64,000 bases of DNA, from assembly GCF_000283155.1 (NCBI RefSeq), contig NW_004454266.1, forward strand, positions 1,254,294 to 1,318,293, read 5' to 3'. Both the position numbers and the translations under genes were made by a program. Source of the stretch: Ceratotherium simum simum (lineage: Eukaryota > Chordata > Mammalia > Perissodactyla > Rhinocerotidae). The notes beneath the pieces are model-generated. The model was not told the DNA's origin, did no database searches, and saw only the letters and a program-made list of their open reading frames with translations. How positions within the stretch are numbered: the first letter of the stretch is position 1; each line of letters begins with the position of its first letter. This document shows, piece after piece, positions 49,291-61,140 of the stretch.

Positions 49291-49541
49291 TGGTATAGCT
49301 ATAGCTAGTGCTGATGAAAATGCACTCCAAAGTCTCTTTGGAACCAAAGAGTGCAGTCTCAAGATCAAAGTTAGTATGGGACTGCTAACTATTATCAATG
49401 GTCAGGAATATTTCGTAGAGAAAAATTTGAAGATACATTAATTAATGAGAAGGCACACATTTAACACATTCAATATCAAGATGTTCTAAAAGATGCATTT
49501 TTGGTGATTTTTACATATTCAACTGCTTTCAAAACAGTATA

Positions 49542-49791
49542 TATATATTTTTGTGTGTGTGAGGAAGATCAGCCCTGAGCTAACATCTGAAGCCAATCCT
49601 CCTCCTTTTTGCTGAGAAAGACGGGTCCTGGGCTAACATCCGTGCCCATCTTCCTCTATTTTATATGGGATACCACCACAACATGGCTTGAAAAGCGGTG
49701 CGTCAGTGCACGCTTGGAATCCAAACCTGTGAACCCCCAGCCACCGAAGCAGAGCCTGTGCACTTAACCGCTGTGCCACCAGGCCGGCCCC
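49542..49791 (-). mobile_element. ERE SINE, minus strand, shared by units 1 and 2
   Basis: Same site and orientation as 26277-26525. The flanks are aaaacagtata at 49531-49541 and 49792-49802. The right end is 'aggccggcccc'. Confidence 0.9.
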
Positions 49792-50506
49792 AAAACAGTA
49801 TATGTTTTGATAACATAATCTATCATGAGAACTCACTTCTGCAAGATAGTGCTCAGCACAAAGAAAAGGGTTAAAATAAAATAAATCAAATATTTACATT
49901 GATTATTGTTGAACTGAAGGAATATAAAGGAATTGAATTTTAATTTTTACATTTTCATGTGTTTTATAAATTTGCTGTGAAAGCACGTGTTACATTTATT
50001 GTAAGAAAATGTGTACCATTAAATATTTTAATTCATATTACACATGAACTACATGAACCTTAGGAACAGGGATAAGAAGAAATTACCAGGAATATGAATG
50101 CCTAGAGGAACTACTAATAATATTTCATTTTTATCATTTCAAACTTATGAAACTAAACAAAAATTGTCACACTACACAAATTGTTTTTAAATTGCTTTAA
50201 TACTTAATAAATCACTTTTCTAGATTAAAACATCCTTATAAATTATCACTTTTAATGCCTGTATGTAATTCCCACACATTCGTGTAATATAATTGTTAAC
50301 CAGTAAGCTTATTTTTGCATGTTCAGATTATTTCCATTGTTAACTACTATACACTCATGGAAATAAAAACCTCAATGTATTATGCTTAAAACAATTAATT
50401 GGACAGTTCTTGGTAAAATGTGGATATCTGGCAAAACACACCTTGGTCAATAGTGAACATCATTGCTATCTCCAGAGAGGAGAATTATCACATTCCTTTT
50501 TTTTCT

Positions 50507-50800
50507 TTTCAGCTTTATTGAGGTAAAATTGACAAATAAAATTGTATATTTAATGTGTATAATGTGATGACAATATACATAACCATTGTGAAATGATTAT
50601 CACAATTAAGTTAATTAATACATTCATCACGTTACATTGTTATCATTTGTGTATGTGGTGAGAACACTAAAGATCTACCCTGCCAGCAAATTTCAAGCAT
50701 ACAATACGGTGTAATTAACTATAGTCACATGCTGCACATTAGATCTCCAGAATTTATTCATCTTATAACTGAAAGTTTGCATGCTTTGACCAACAAGAGA
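50507..50800 (-). mobile_element. L1 3'-end fragment, unit 2 copy
   Basis: 'cagctttattgaggtaaaat' to 'agtcacatgctgcacatta', collinear with 27455-27755. Confidence 0.82.
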
Positions 50801-51787
50801 AGGTTAAATATCTTTATTTGGGGGATAACCTCAAGTTAAGTCACAGTAGCAGTCACAGTTCTCCAGTCTTTGTCATATTACAACTATTATATTAGTAGTT
50901 ATTAATCCCTCATAGATCAAGTGCTAACACATTACCTCCCTGAGAACTAGATGTTTAAATCCAAGGCAATGCCTCTGTAGGTGCTACTGGATTGTGTTGT
51001 AACCATGTTTATGTCTCTTAATAGCAAGTATTTGGAGGAAATCAAAATGTATTGAGTCAGATTCATCTGTACATATGTCAATATTGTAAATTATATAAAC
51101 ATCTTTAAAATTTTTTATATTGATTATTTTTAGCTAGGTTTTCTTCTCTTATCCTTGAATTTAAATATGATTTCCACTTATTCTAAAAAAATTTTTCACC
51201 ATGAGACTTGGTAAAAATTTCCCATATTTTTCTTTTAATATTGTGAAACAAATACTTCTGAAAAAATGAGTTTGCTTTTTTCACGTTTACATATTTTTAT
51301 AGTGCACATACGATAAGACTGAAATATTTTAAAACTTTTTTTATGAAAAGAGATAATACACTTCATAGAGTTAGTAGAGAATTAAGAGTCATGTGGAACA
51401 AACATACGCAGGAACGCACCCCACAGAAGTCAGATGAGCCCCTCAGCGTTAGAAAATTCCTAAGAATATAGAGTCAGAATTAGCCAGGATTCTGAGATAT
51501 AATCTGGCAATTTATACTCTAAGCATAGACTAAAATATTTTCGAAAACCTATCTAGAGTTGGATTCACCTATACAAATCTTGGGTAGCCAACTTCCTTCT
51601 AGAACTTGGCAATCAGAATTTTAGCTTCAAGTACAGAGATGTCCCCAAAGTTATAATCACTGCTATTAAAGAAACTCCTTACAAAATAGATTGAATAGTG
51701 CAGTTTTTTCTTACCTTCTTTACTCTTGGGTTGTGTGTGCATCTTTTTCAAAGAGCAGATTTGCATAGTCCTCTAGTATCTACCCAG

Positions 51788-52738
51788 TCAAAAGTTTTTT
51801 CTCTCCAGGATTCGTTGGAGAGCTGCCTTGACTTCCTTGTTCCGTAAACTATAGATGATGGGGTTGAGCATGGATGTCACCACTGTATAGAAGAGGGCTA
51901 GAAGTTTATCTATTTCCGGTGAATGGCTAGTCTTGGGCCTCAAGTAGGTGACAGATGCTGAGCCATAGAAGAGTGTTACTACAAGTAGGTGGGAAGAACA
52001 GGTGGAAAGGGCTTTCCGGCGGCCTTCAGGTGAGGGCATGATCAACACGGCTGCCAGAATTCTGCCATAGGAAGCAATGATGAGTAAAAACGGACTGGAA
52101 ATGCAGAGGATGGCTGCAACAAAGACTGCAGCCTCATTACGGGATGTATCCCCATAGGCGAGTGCCAGGATAGGGGGGAGGTCACAGAAGAAGTGGTCTA
52201 TTTCACAAGGGCCACAAAAATCCAAAGAGAAAATATAGTTGGTCTGGCCCAAGCCTACCATGCATCCCACTCTCCAAGAAACCATTGCCAACTGGGCACA
52301 CACTCCACGACTCATTCGTGATGCATAGTGAAGTGGGGAGCATATGGCCATATAGCGGTCAAAAGCCATGGCTGCCAAAAGGCAGCACTCACTGATACCA
52401 AATAATGTAAAGAAAAACATCTGTGTAGCACAACCCTCCCAAGAGATTCCTCGGGCCTCACTCACAAGGCTCTGCAGCATTTTGGGTATGACAGAGCAAG
52501 TGTAGCCAATCTCCAAGAGAGACAAGTTGGCCAGGAAGAAGTACATGGGGTTGTGGAGAACCAGGTTGGTCCAGATGGCAAGAGTTATGAGAGCGTTGCC
52601 TGTGAGTGATGCTAAGAACATGAGTAGGATGAGGGTAAATAAAAGGAAACACTGTTCAGTGACTTCAAAGAATTTGATAAATGCAAAGTGTTTAACAGAC
52701 ATGCTGTTGTCCAGCCACAAGGAGCAACTGAGGTTCAT
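51788..52738 (-). CDS. Olfactory receptor, OR10-like, copy B (intact, 316 aa)
   Basis: This is the tandem paralogue of 28809-29759, with the same length, an intact frame and about 36 amino-acid differences (about 89% identity by my count). Retained: GN 47-48, PMYFF 64-68, C103, DRY 127-129 (as MAFDRY), C175, C185, KALSTCSSHL and SMLNPIIYSLRN. Changed at usually constrained places: LHTP becomes LHNP (T63N), and the third ECL2 cysteine is lost (C195Y, ALAYGDT). The N-terminal sequon is N2-L-S rather than N4-C-S. A splice acceptor (ttttctcttcttcag|gtc) sits three bases before the ATG and supports the start. The open frame suggests a working receptor. The lost cysteine means its function should not be assumed identical to copy A. 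Confidence 0.92.
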   Translation of the reverse strand: MNLSCSLWLDNSMSVKHFAFIKFFEVTEQCFLLFTLILLMFLASLTGNALITLAIWTNLVLHNPMYFFLANLSLLEIGYTCSVIPKMLQSLVSEARGISWEGCATQMFFFTLFGISECCLLAAMAFDRYMAICSPLHYASRMSRGVCAQLAMVSWRVGCMVGLGQTNYIFSLDFCGPCEIDHFFCDLPPILALAYGDTSRNEAAVFVAAILCISSPFLLIIASYGRILAAVLIMPSPEGRRKALSTCSSHLLVVTLFYGSASVTYLRPKTSHSPEIDKLLALFYTVVTSMLNPIIYSLRNKEVKAALQRILERKNF

Positions 52739-52760
52739 GACCTGAAGAAGAGAAAATCAA
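52739..52760 (-). other. 3' splice site of OR10-like copy B
   Basis: Minus strand 'gattttctcttcttcag|gtcATG', with AG at 52742-52743, matching copy A in position. Confidence 0.75.
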
Positions 52761-53133
52761 AGTCATCAAGGATTCTTTCAGATACAAATACAAATCTTTA
52801 TATTACTTTAACAAGCTCTAGTAAGTTGGAGGGATAACTTTCTTACCTGCAATTCTAAAATTCAAAAAGTTCAGAAATTACACTTATCCTCATACCTTTT
52901 CAAACCAATTCCTATTCTATGGCCAGTATCCCAGTTGATTTGTCCAAAATATACCTAGTCACCAAGTATGAAATGGAAAATAATTAATTTCAGCTGAATT
53001 CTCTCTTCATCCCTTCCTTTAATCAGTTGTCAAATACTACTAAATAAAGATCCTCTCATATGTATCTATCCATTTCTTTCCATTTCCGTTGCCAGTGACT
53101 TGATTTCTTCACTCATTCATTCAACGAGAATTT

Positions 53134-53572
53134 TTTTTTTTAAAGATTGTATTTATTTAGGGCCGGCCCCGTGGCTTAGCAGTTGGGTGTGCGCGCTCCG
53201 CTGCTGGCGGCCAGGGTTCGGATCCTGGGCGTGCACCGACGCACGCTTCTCCGGCCATGCTGAGGCCGCGTCCCACGTACAGCAACGAGAAGGATGTGCA
53301 GCTATGACATACAATTATCTACTGGGGCTTTGGGGGAAATAAATAAATAAATAATTAAAAAAAATAGATTGTATTTATTTAAATAAATAATTAAAAAAAA
53401 AAAAAAGATTGTATTTATTTATTTACTTTCCCCCCAAAGCCCCAGTAGATAATTGTATGTCATAGCTGCACATCCTTCTCGTTGCTGTACGTGGGACGCG
53501 GCCTCAGCATGGCCGGAGAAGCGGTGCGTCGGTGGGGCGGCGCACCCAACCACTAAGCCACGGGGCCAGCCC
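53134..53572. mobile_element. Nested pair of ERE SINEs in opposite orientation, private to unit 2
   Basis: A plus-strand ERE (about 53160-53343, 'ggccggccccgtggcttag' to 'ctactggggctttggggg') stands about 85 bases from a minus-strand ERE (about 53427-53572, 'caaagccccagtagataat' to 'cacggggccagccc'). The whole block is flanked by tcaacgagaattt (53121) and tcaacaagaattt (53573). The motif gattgtatttattt occurs three times (about 53146, 53367 and 53407), as if the plus ERE landed in the A-tail of the minus one. Unit 1 has an empty site near 30140. Confidence 0.88.
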
Positions 53573-54574
53573 TCAACAAGAATTTATTGAGCACAGAGTA
53601 TTTTGTAGTTACTGTGGTAGGTCCTGGGATTCAACAATGAAAGAAAATATTATTCCCAAATGGTACTTATTTAGTGAAGGAAAGCTGAAATTAAATAACC
53701 ATTCAATAAATAGCTAATTGTTGCAATGCTGAGAATTAAAACTGAGGTATGTCCTGGTGACGCACCAATTTAGATTGGGTTTTCAAAGGGTGCTTTTGAA
53801 AATGAGAAGTGTGAGCTGAGATGTGAATGACAAGAAATAGCAGCCATGTGAAGATTGTATCATAGCCATTCACACCATATCTATATTGTACTGCTGAGAT
53901 AATTTCATCATGGCAATAAATTCCTTTACCATTAATGTTTCTCATCTGCTGTATTTTCTCCATCAGAGTGCTATTTGCTAAGTGAAAATTACCATTGCTT
54001 CAAATTAAAATTCAAGTGTCTTAATATAATTCATGAAAATCTATGGATCATGTCACTGCCTATTGATAGAAACTTTTATTTCACCCCTTACCCAAATAGA
54101 CCTCATGTTCTAGTCATATCAAACTACTTGCATCTTTTAGCACATGACTTGCTTGCATATATTACCTTTTCTTTCTGCTCATTTTCCCAAGGGGTTTTGA
54201 CTTTTGCCTCCTTGATTGTCCACCTACTGAACCGCCTGTCCATGTTCAAGTTTCAGCAGAGCTTTGTCTCCTCTCTGCAAACTTCTTCCCGACTCCCACT
54301 TGCCTCACTCCCATACTACTCAGTTACATGCCCCCTCCACTGTGTGTTCCCATTAATCTATAACTGCTATGAGAGCCCTTACACAGCTCCAAGGACAATT
54401 AATTACTAATTTCTTCCTGAGCGTAGCCTCAACATGCACAGCTGCAGAAATTTATTTATTTACTTTTGCTTACCATTGTATCCACCACCCTCACCAATGA
54501 ATAGGTTCTCATGTATTGAAAAAAAGTTTGAATGCCAGACTTTACTCTGGTTGCTGACATATTATGCCCATCAG

Positions 54575-54690
54575 TGCACGTTTTCTTTTCTTTTTCTTTT
54601 TTTCTTTTTTGTTTATTGCAGTAACATTGGTTTATAACATTGTATAAATTTCAGGTGTACATCATTATACTTCTATTTCCTGAAGTTAAT
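54575..54690 (-). mobile_element. Short young-type L1 3' end, antisense, private to unit 2
   Basis: A T/C-rich run is followed by 'attgcagtaacattggttta', 'acattgtataaatttcagg' and 'tgtacatcattat'. This is the reverse of the 3' ends at 57590-57640 and 58510-58560. It is absent at the matching point of unit 1 (near 31105). Confidence 0.82.
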
Positions 54691-55164
54691 TTTGATGAAT
54701 CTGATCTCACTCAAATATCTCAAGTGTGAGTTATTTATTTTTCTTTCAATCTAATAATAACCAATTCCTGACAAAATATTATTTATTCTTTTTGTAGATG
54801 TTCTGCAGTTTAGATTGTTCTTTTGAAATGTCACCCACCAAACTTCTAAATGATGTTGACCATGAAAAGGGCAGAAGAATAAGGAGGTTTCACGTCCATT
54901 GGTCTGGACTCTATCTGTTCAGTAGCGTAACCTGAGATCACGTTTATACCACATTTGTTTATAACACATCATTGTTTACTCCACCATAACATTTGATGCC
55001 AATATATATAAAATACAAGTACCCTTTTTGAGGTTCCAAATTAGCATGAGTAGACAAACATACTAGGTGCATTCACAAAAACATGTGTACAAAAATGTAC
55101 ATTCTTTTATACGTACATAGATCTGTACATCCACAGACAGAAACACACACATTCAAATCCATAC

Positions 55165-55400
55165 TGAGTAGCATAGTAATTAAGAGTATTTGGGAGACAT
55201 TCTACTTGGGTTCAAATCCTAGTGAGTCATCTACCGGCTGGGTCAAATTTAATGTTTACTTAAACCATTTGTTCCTCAATTTTCTCGTTTATAAAAGGAG
55301 GTGATAGTCGTACTTCATCATGGGGATGCTATGAGCATTAAGTTTATTCCCATACAAGTGATTAGGTACTCAATATGTATTAGCTATAGCAGTGCCTTAG
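55165..55400 (+). mobile_element. MIR SINE relic, unit 2 copy
   Basis: 'agtaattaagagtatttggg', 'cttgggttcaaatcctagtg' and 'tttataaaaggaggtgatag', orthologous to 31535-31770. Confidence 0.82.
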
Positions 55401-56603
55401 ACATGTGTGCTGTCACAATTGATTTACTTTCATATATACTCCCTTTGTGGAATTTTACATCATAATCCCTAATCATTCCTCTTGTTCATTATCTCCATCT
55501 CCATTTCCTATTTTTCTATTCATCTGCCGTGATGGAGAGAGGAAAAGCAAAAAATACACACATATATATATATACTTACAAACATAGATATAGACAGACA
55601 TAGAAATGCCACCTGAATGTTATGTCTTGGGATATATTAATTGTGTATTTTGGATCATTTTAATGTACTAATTTGGGTATCCACTGAGCACTGCAAAAGT
55701 TCCCAGAAGTTAAGGATAGAAATAAGTGCACTGGTCAAAACTCTGTTAAATATAAAGTAGCAATTCTGCACGATTACAGGGACCCTCAAAGTATATAACT
55801 GTTGGAAAATTTGCTCACATATCAAGTAGTCCATTAGAATGCATTTAGAATTATATTAAAACTTTTATAAACATTTTCCTTGCATTGTAAGTAATATTAA
55901 TGTCTATATTTCCCATGTAGCAATACAATTCAGTTAAGACTGAGGGAAAGAAAACAGGGACAATGATTTACTTATTTTTTGTAACTCAGAAGATTTTTTA
56001 AAAATATCCTGTCTCCTAATTAATGGTCTATACAGTTGCATAGAAATCTCTGGATGTGGAGAAGTCGTCATCCCATTTGTCAGTTAAATATGCAAATATG
56101 TATCTTACCCATTATATCTTGCTGTATTTGGAAAGAACCACAGTTTCCTCAGTGACACTGATAGAGGTACCAAGGGGGAAATCCCAAGCAGAAAAGGAAA
56201 ATGTCTATCTCTTTCTTAAGGTGTGAGACCTCAATGCCTTCCTTTCATGAATACACTTGTGCCCTTTACACTATAGATAGCAAATGCAGATGCCTGTGTT
56301 GGGAATGAGAGTCAGGGAATGTTAGGAATGGGAGAAACCTCCTGGTGGATGGTGCACAGTGAGAGCTGACTGCACAGGGGCTAATGCATGCTGTTAATCA
56401 TATGATATTTTTAAACTCAAAGGATGAATTAAAAAAGTCATCCTGTGACAAGCACATTTTAAAACCTCATAAAGTTCAGAAACAATTAAAAAATAGGATA
56501 TCAGAAGTAGAGAAGGTCTGTGAGTGCTTCTAAATATTTAGATTGGCAAAGAATGGTACTGTATTTAGATATAAATACTAAATCATATAAAAATAAATGT
56601 ATA

Positions 56604-57652
56604 GTCCCATTTGTTTATTTTTCTACATCAAACTAAAAAGCTTCTGCACAGTAAAGGAAACCATCAACAAAATGAAAAGACTACCTAACAATTGGGAGAA
56701 GATATTTGCAAACCATATATCTGATAAAGGGTTAATCTCCAAAATATGTAAAGAACTCATACATGTCAACAACTAAAAAACTAACAACCCAAATAAACAA
56801 TGGGCAAAAGACCTGAACAGACATTTCTCCAAACAAGATATACAGATGACCAACAGACACACGAAAAGATGTTCAACATTATTAACCATCAGGGAAATGC
56901 AAATCAAAACTACAATGAGATATCACCTCATGCCCATCAGAATGGCTATAATTAACAACACAGGAAACAACAAGTGTTGGACAGGATGTGGGGAGAAAGG
57001 AACTCTCATACACTGCCGGTGGAAGTTCAAACTGGTACAGCTACTACGGAAAACAGTATGGAGATTCCTTAAAAAATTAAGGATACAATTACCATATTAT
57101 CCAACTATTCTACTGCTGGGTATTTATCCAAAGAACATGAAAACACCAATGTGTAAAGATACATGCACCCCTGTGTTCATTGCAGCATTATTCACAATAG
57201 CCAAGACTTGGAAGCAACCTAAGTGCCCATCAAGGGACGAATAGATAAAGAAGATGTGGTATATATACACAATGGAATACTACTTAGCTATAAGAAATGA
57301 TGAAATCCAGCCATTTGTGACAACATGGACAGACATTGAGGGTATTATGCTAAGCGAAATAAGTCAGAGGGAGAAGGTCAAATACTATATGATCTCACTC
57401 ATAAGTAGAAGATAAGAACAACAACAAACAAACACATAGAGACAGAGATTGGATTGGTGGTTACCAGGGGGGACGGGGGGAGGGAGGAGGGCGAAAGGGA
57501 TGATTAGGCACATGTGTGTGGTGATGCATTGTAATTAGTATTTAGGTGGTGAACATGATGTAATCCATACAGAAATCAAAATATAATGATGCACACCTGA
57601 AATTTATACAATGTTATAAACCAATGTTACCGCAATTAAAAAAATATATATA
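56604..57652 (+). mobile_element. 5'-truncated L1, private to unit 2
   Basis: It starts abruptly in ORF2 ('catcaaactaaaaagcttct') and runs through 'gaacagacatttctcc', 'tacaatgagatatcacctca', 'gtatttatccaaagaa' and the G-rich 3' UTR to 'gcaattaaaaaaatatat'. The empty site in unit 1 is 'aatgtata|ggactcact' at about 33007-33014. An open stretch of 132 codons at 56846-57244 is ORF2 C-terminus only, not a gene. Confidence 0.92.
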
Positions 57653-58094
57653 GGACTCACTGGAGGTGACAATGCAAACAAAAGGGCTCAAATTCTCTTC
57701 TTTCTCCCTATCACTTGGAATTATACTGAACCAGGAAAAATCTGATTTTTTTTACACTTTCTATTGTTTTCAGCATTTACTTTCTATGGACCTTAGTCTG
57801 GGGACCCTGAAATATATGTAATAAAGGTCAGCTTTATATATATACCAGGGATATCTTATTTTAATCATTGGCTATGGAAATAGAATGAGATGCTCAAAGC
57901 AGGTGCCAGGCGTCTGCAGAAAAGAGCATCACAGGCAGGAGAACAATTTGGCATGAACATTGCATCTGTCTCTCACCTGGTACATTTTCTTGACTTAAAG
58001 TTTCTGATCCATAACCATTTTCATGTGATGGAAGGATGAAAAACCTCTTTCAATCTCTCTTGCTGAGTTGTTTTGAGTTAAAAATGCAAATATT

Positions 58095-58574
58095 CCAAGT
58101 CTTGGCTATCGTGAATAAGGCTGCAATGAAGCAACCTAAGTGCCCATCAAGGGACGAATGGATAAAAAAGCTGTGGTATATATACACAATGGAATACTAC
58201 TCAGCCATAAGAAACGATGAAATCCAGCCATTTGTGACAACATGGATGGACATTGAGGGCATGATGCAAAGTGAAATAAGTCAGAGGGAGAAGGTCAAAT
58301 ACCGTATGATTTCCTTCATTAAGTAGTAGATAATAACAACAATAAACAAACACATAGGGACAGAGATTGGATTGGTGGTTACCAGAGGGGAAGGGGGGAG
58401 GGAGGAGGGTGAAAGGGATAATTGGGTACATGTGTGTGGTGATGGGTTGTAATTAGTATTTTGGTGGTGAACATGATGTAATCTATGCAGAAATAGAAGT
58501 ACAATGATGTACACCTGAAATTTTTACAATGTTATAAACCAATGTTACTGCAATAAACAAAAAATTAAAAAAAA
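58095..58574 (+). mobile_element. L1 3' end with a 35-bp 5' inversion, private to unit 2
   Basis: Bases 58095-58129 are the reverse complement of the L1 segment seen at about 57178-57212. From 58130 the L1 runs forward from the very next position ('agcaacctaagtgcccatc') to its A-tail. The 14-bp target duplication aaaatgcaaatatt is at 58081-58094 and 58575-58588. The empty site in unit 1 is at about 33440. Confidence 0.93.
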
Positions 58575-59954
58575 AAAATGCAAATATTGTCGGAGAAACC
58601 ATGAATAAAATGTAAGGGAAAGACGTTAAAATACAATTTATCAGCATCAAAACCTCTTGCCCTTTAAAGCCTCATGTTAATAAACTCATAGGACACTGCA
58701 TGAAATATTCTCTATTATCAGTGTATAAAAATAGCCTATATTAAGAGTGAGTAATCAAGCAAATAGGCACTGTGATGTAATCTGAAGATATAGGTGGTCC
58801 ACGCTCAATGATAAATTATATTTATAGATTCCTACTCAATATAATAAAAGATTAAAGATTAAGTGGCCATTGAACATTGGCAAAATTGTGAAGGTTTAAA
58901 TCGGTGATAATTGGATGTATGAAAGAAGCAGAGGAAGGAGATAAGATAATTTTCATAGCTCCGTGGCTTGGCTTCCTGTGCCATCTTACTCAGCCCCAAG
59001 ATCCAGGAGAAGCACACTCTATATATACCCGTTTGGAAATAATCCAGAACAAGTGATTCATTTTGGGTCAGCTCCACATAATTAGAAATGTTCCTTGACT
59101 GACACACTTATTAATCTCTGTTTACATAATGAAATGTTTATTTCCTATCAGCCAAAGCAAAATATGTTGTACATTATTAGATATTGTATCTGAAGCACTT
59201 TGTATAAGTGCCTGGCATACAAGGCACACTCAATAAATAAAATCTTCATTATTATGAAGTGGGAATTTCTAAAATGCCTTAGTAGTAGGTCAAATTTATG
59301 TAAACTGGTCATTAAAGTTTAGAGATATCATGACACATTGCTTTCCACAATTTCTCCATATTCATTTCATGGAGGACCTAATAACAGTAAGACGATGCCT
59401 TAACATAACTCAGCAGAAATATCTTATCATTTGATTAGATTAACACGTACAGGATAATCTAGGAATTTACATTCTCCCAAAATAAGAGTCGTACACCTAT
59501 TTCTGTGAAATAATTAGTTTAGAACAACTTACAGAAATTTTATGATAGGGATACTGGCAAATTGATAAATTGGTATACTCTTCAAAGGAGGAGAAAATAA
59601 CCAATTAAAATAATGGCCAGAACTGAAAAATGGTTTTGTATTGACATTTTCACCCTTTAATCTAAAGTCTTCCACAGGCCTCTTTCCTTAAGACATCAAT
59701 TGTGTCACATACATTTAGTCATTAACATCTGAGGGGAAAAAGTGGGTGTTATCACTTCTGATGAGTCACTCCCTGATTTCACTACACTCTCCCCTTATAA
59801 CTTACCAAAATTCAGATGATGTAAATCTGTCCAGTCCTCACCTCTAAGACCAAGAACTGAGAAACTTTTGTTGTAGTCAGCACAGTGTCCGATCTCAGGA
59901 AGATCACGTATCTCCTGAGAGAGCATCACGTCACTTCTGGAAATGCCCTGTACT

Positions 59955-59999
59955 ACACACACACACACAGACACACACACACACGCGCGCACACACACA
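59955..59999. repeat. (CA)n microsatellite, unit 2 copy
   Basis: A CA tract interrupted by a GA and a CGCGCG patch, at the position orthologous to 34836-34861. Confidence 0.85.
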
Positions 60000-61140
60000 A
60001 ACAGAAGCATGCAAGGCTGTACTGATTACTTGATGATATATTTGAGCCTTCCTTCTTCCTGAAAAACAGTGGAATTTGAATAAGTTATATTTTAATTCTT
60101 CTTGCTCTGAATCCTTCTTCTGCCTCCCTCCCCCAGGAGACATATTTTCTTCTCACTGGAGAGTGTAGGAAGAAGTTTGATTCTATCTCTCAGGAATTGT
60201 CATAGACAAGTCTGTCTCCATTTGTTGGTAAATACTACATTAGGGCAAAAGAAGTACATGTAAAAGACAAATAAACCAACAATTAAGTGTAACAAATAAC
60301 CTATATTATAGATAACTGCTATCAAAGACTGTGTGACGATTCAGATTTTAATTTTTTGTTAGACTTAAACAAAATAGTTTGTCCTCTTTGGAATTCCATG
60401 TAAAGAACTTATTGTGTCAACCTTATATATTCTGGTTGATAGTTTTTTTTTAGTAGTGCTAAACCGGAAACTGATTACTTTGATATGATTAAAATAGAGT
60501 TCTCACAGTTATCCTTTTGGAATCAAATATAAGGGCAAGGGCATTTTTATTAGATTTATGAATATTGAACCAGACAGTTGTCTTCTCCAACATTCTCCAC
60601 CTCTTTAGTAACAGAATACTAAAATTAATTACTGTGGCAAATGCACTCAGTTGAACAACATGTTTCTCAGATTCTCTTGCAGCTATGTGTATTCTACAAC
60701 TAATTCTATCCAATAAATGTAAACTAAAGTAGGTTGCATTATCCGGAAGGTTTCCTTAAAGGAAAGGAGAATGCTCTTTAGACCATCCTCCATCCATCCA
60801 GCTGCCCTGGAATCCAATGCGTTGTCTGGCAGAAGCCCTAGGCTACAGCATGCACAATAAGGACAAGTGACGAAGCTAAGGGATGCTGGAATAGAAGGAC
60901 AGAAGGAGCCTGTATTCCAGAGAAATTGGACAGCTTTGTGTGAGAGATACAAGCTTTCTGTTTCTTTATGTTTTCCTTTGAAATGTAAATTAATTTGTTA
61001 TATTTCTTTTAGGAAATTCTGATATTAGCTCATGAATCCCATTGGTGAGTAACGACATCTTTCTAAAATTGAGTCCTCTCATCCAGGTCCTTGGCACATC
61101 TGTTTACACATTCACATCTTGTATTAGACACAATCCTTGT

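Larger units (their letters stand above)
48288..51787. other. Unit-2 3' flank of the OR10-like gene, no other gene
   Basis: It is collinear with 25009-28808. It holds a MIR (49055-49290), the shared ERE (49542-49791) and an L1 3' fragment (50507-50800), and lacks the ERE found at 27131 in unit 1. Confidence 0.75.
36214..60966. repeat. Tandem unit 2 of the segmental duplication (P2 + spacer + Q2)
   Basis: The order is P2 (36214-39821), a spacer not found in unit 1 (39822-48174), then Q2 (48175-60966). Sequence runs across the Q1/P2 and Q2/P3 boundaries in the same way ('aggagcctgcattccagag' at about 36152 versus 'aggagcctgtattccagag' at about 60904), which defines a head-to-tail array. The unit is about 24.75 kb. 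It carries the OR2-like pseudogene and OR10-like copy B. Confidence 0.88.

Noticed and set aside
56846..57244. 132-codon frame
   Set aside because: It is the C-terminal end of L1 ORF2 in a 5'-truncated insertion, not a host gene.
59955..59999. Possible CRISPR-like or regulatory tandem array
   Set aside because: It is a plain CA microsatellite with interruptions. CRISPR arrays do not occur in mammalian genomes.
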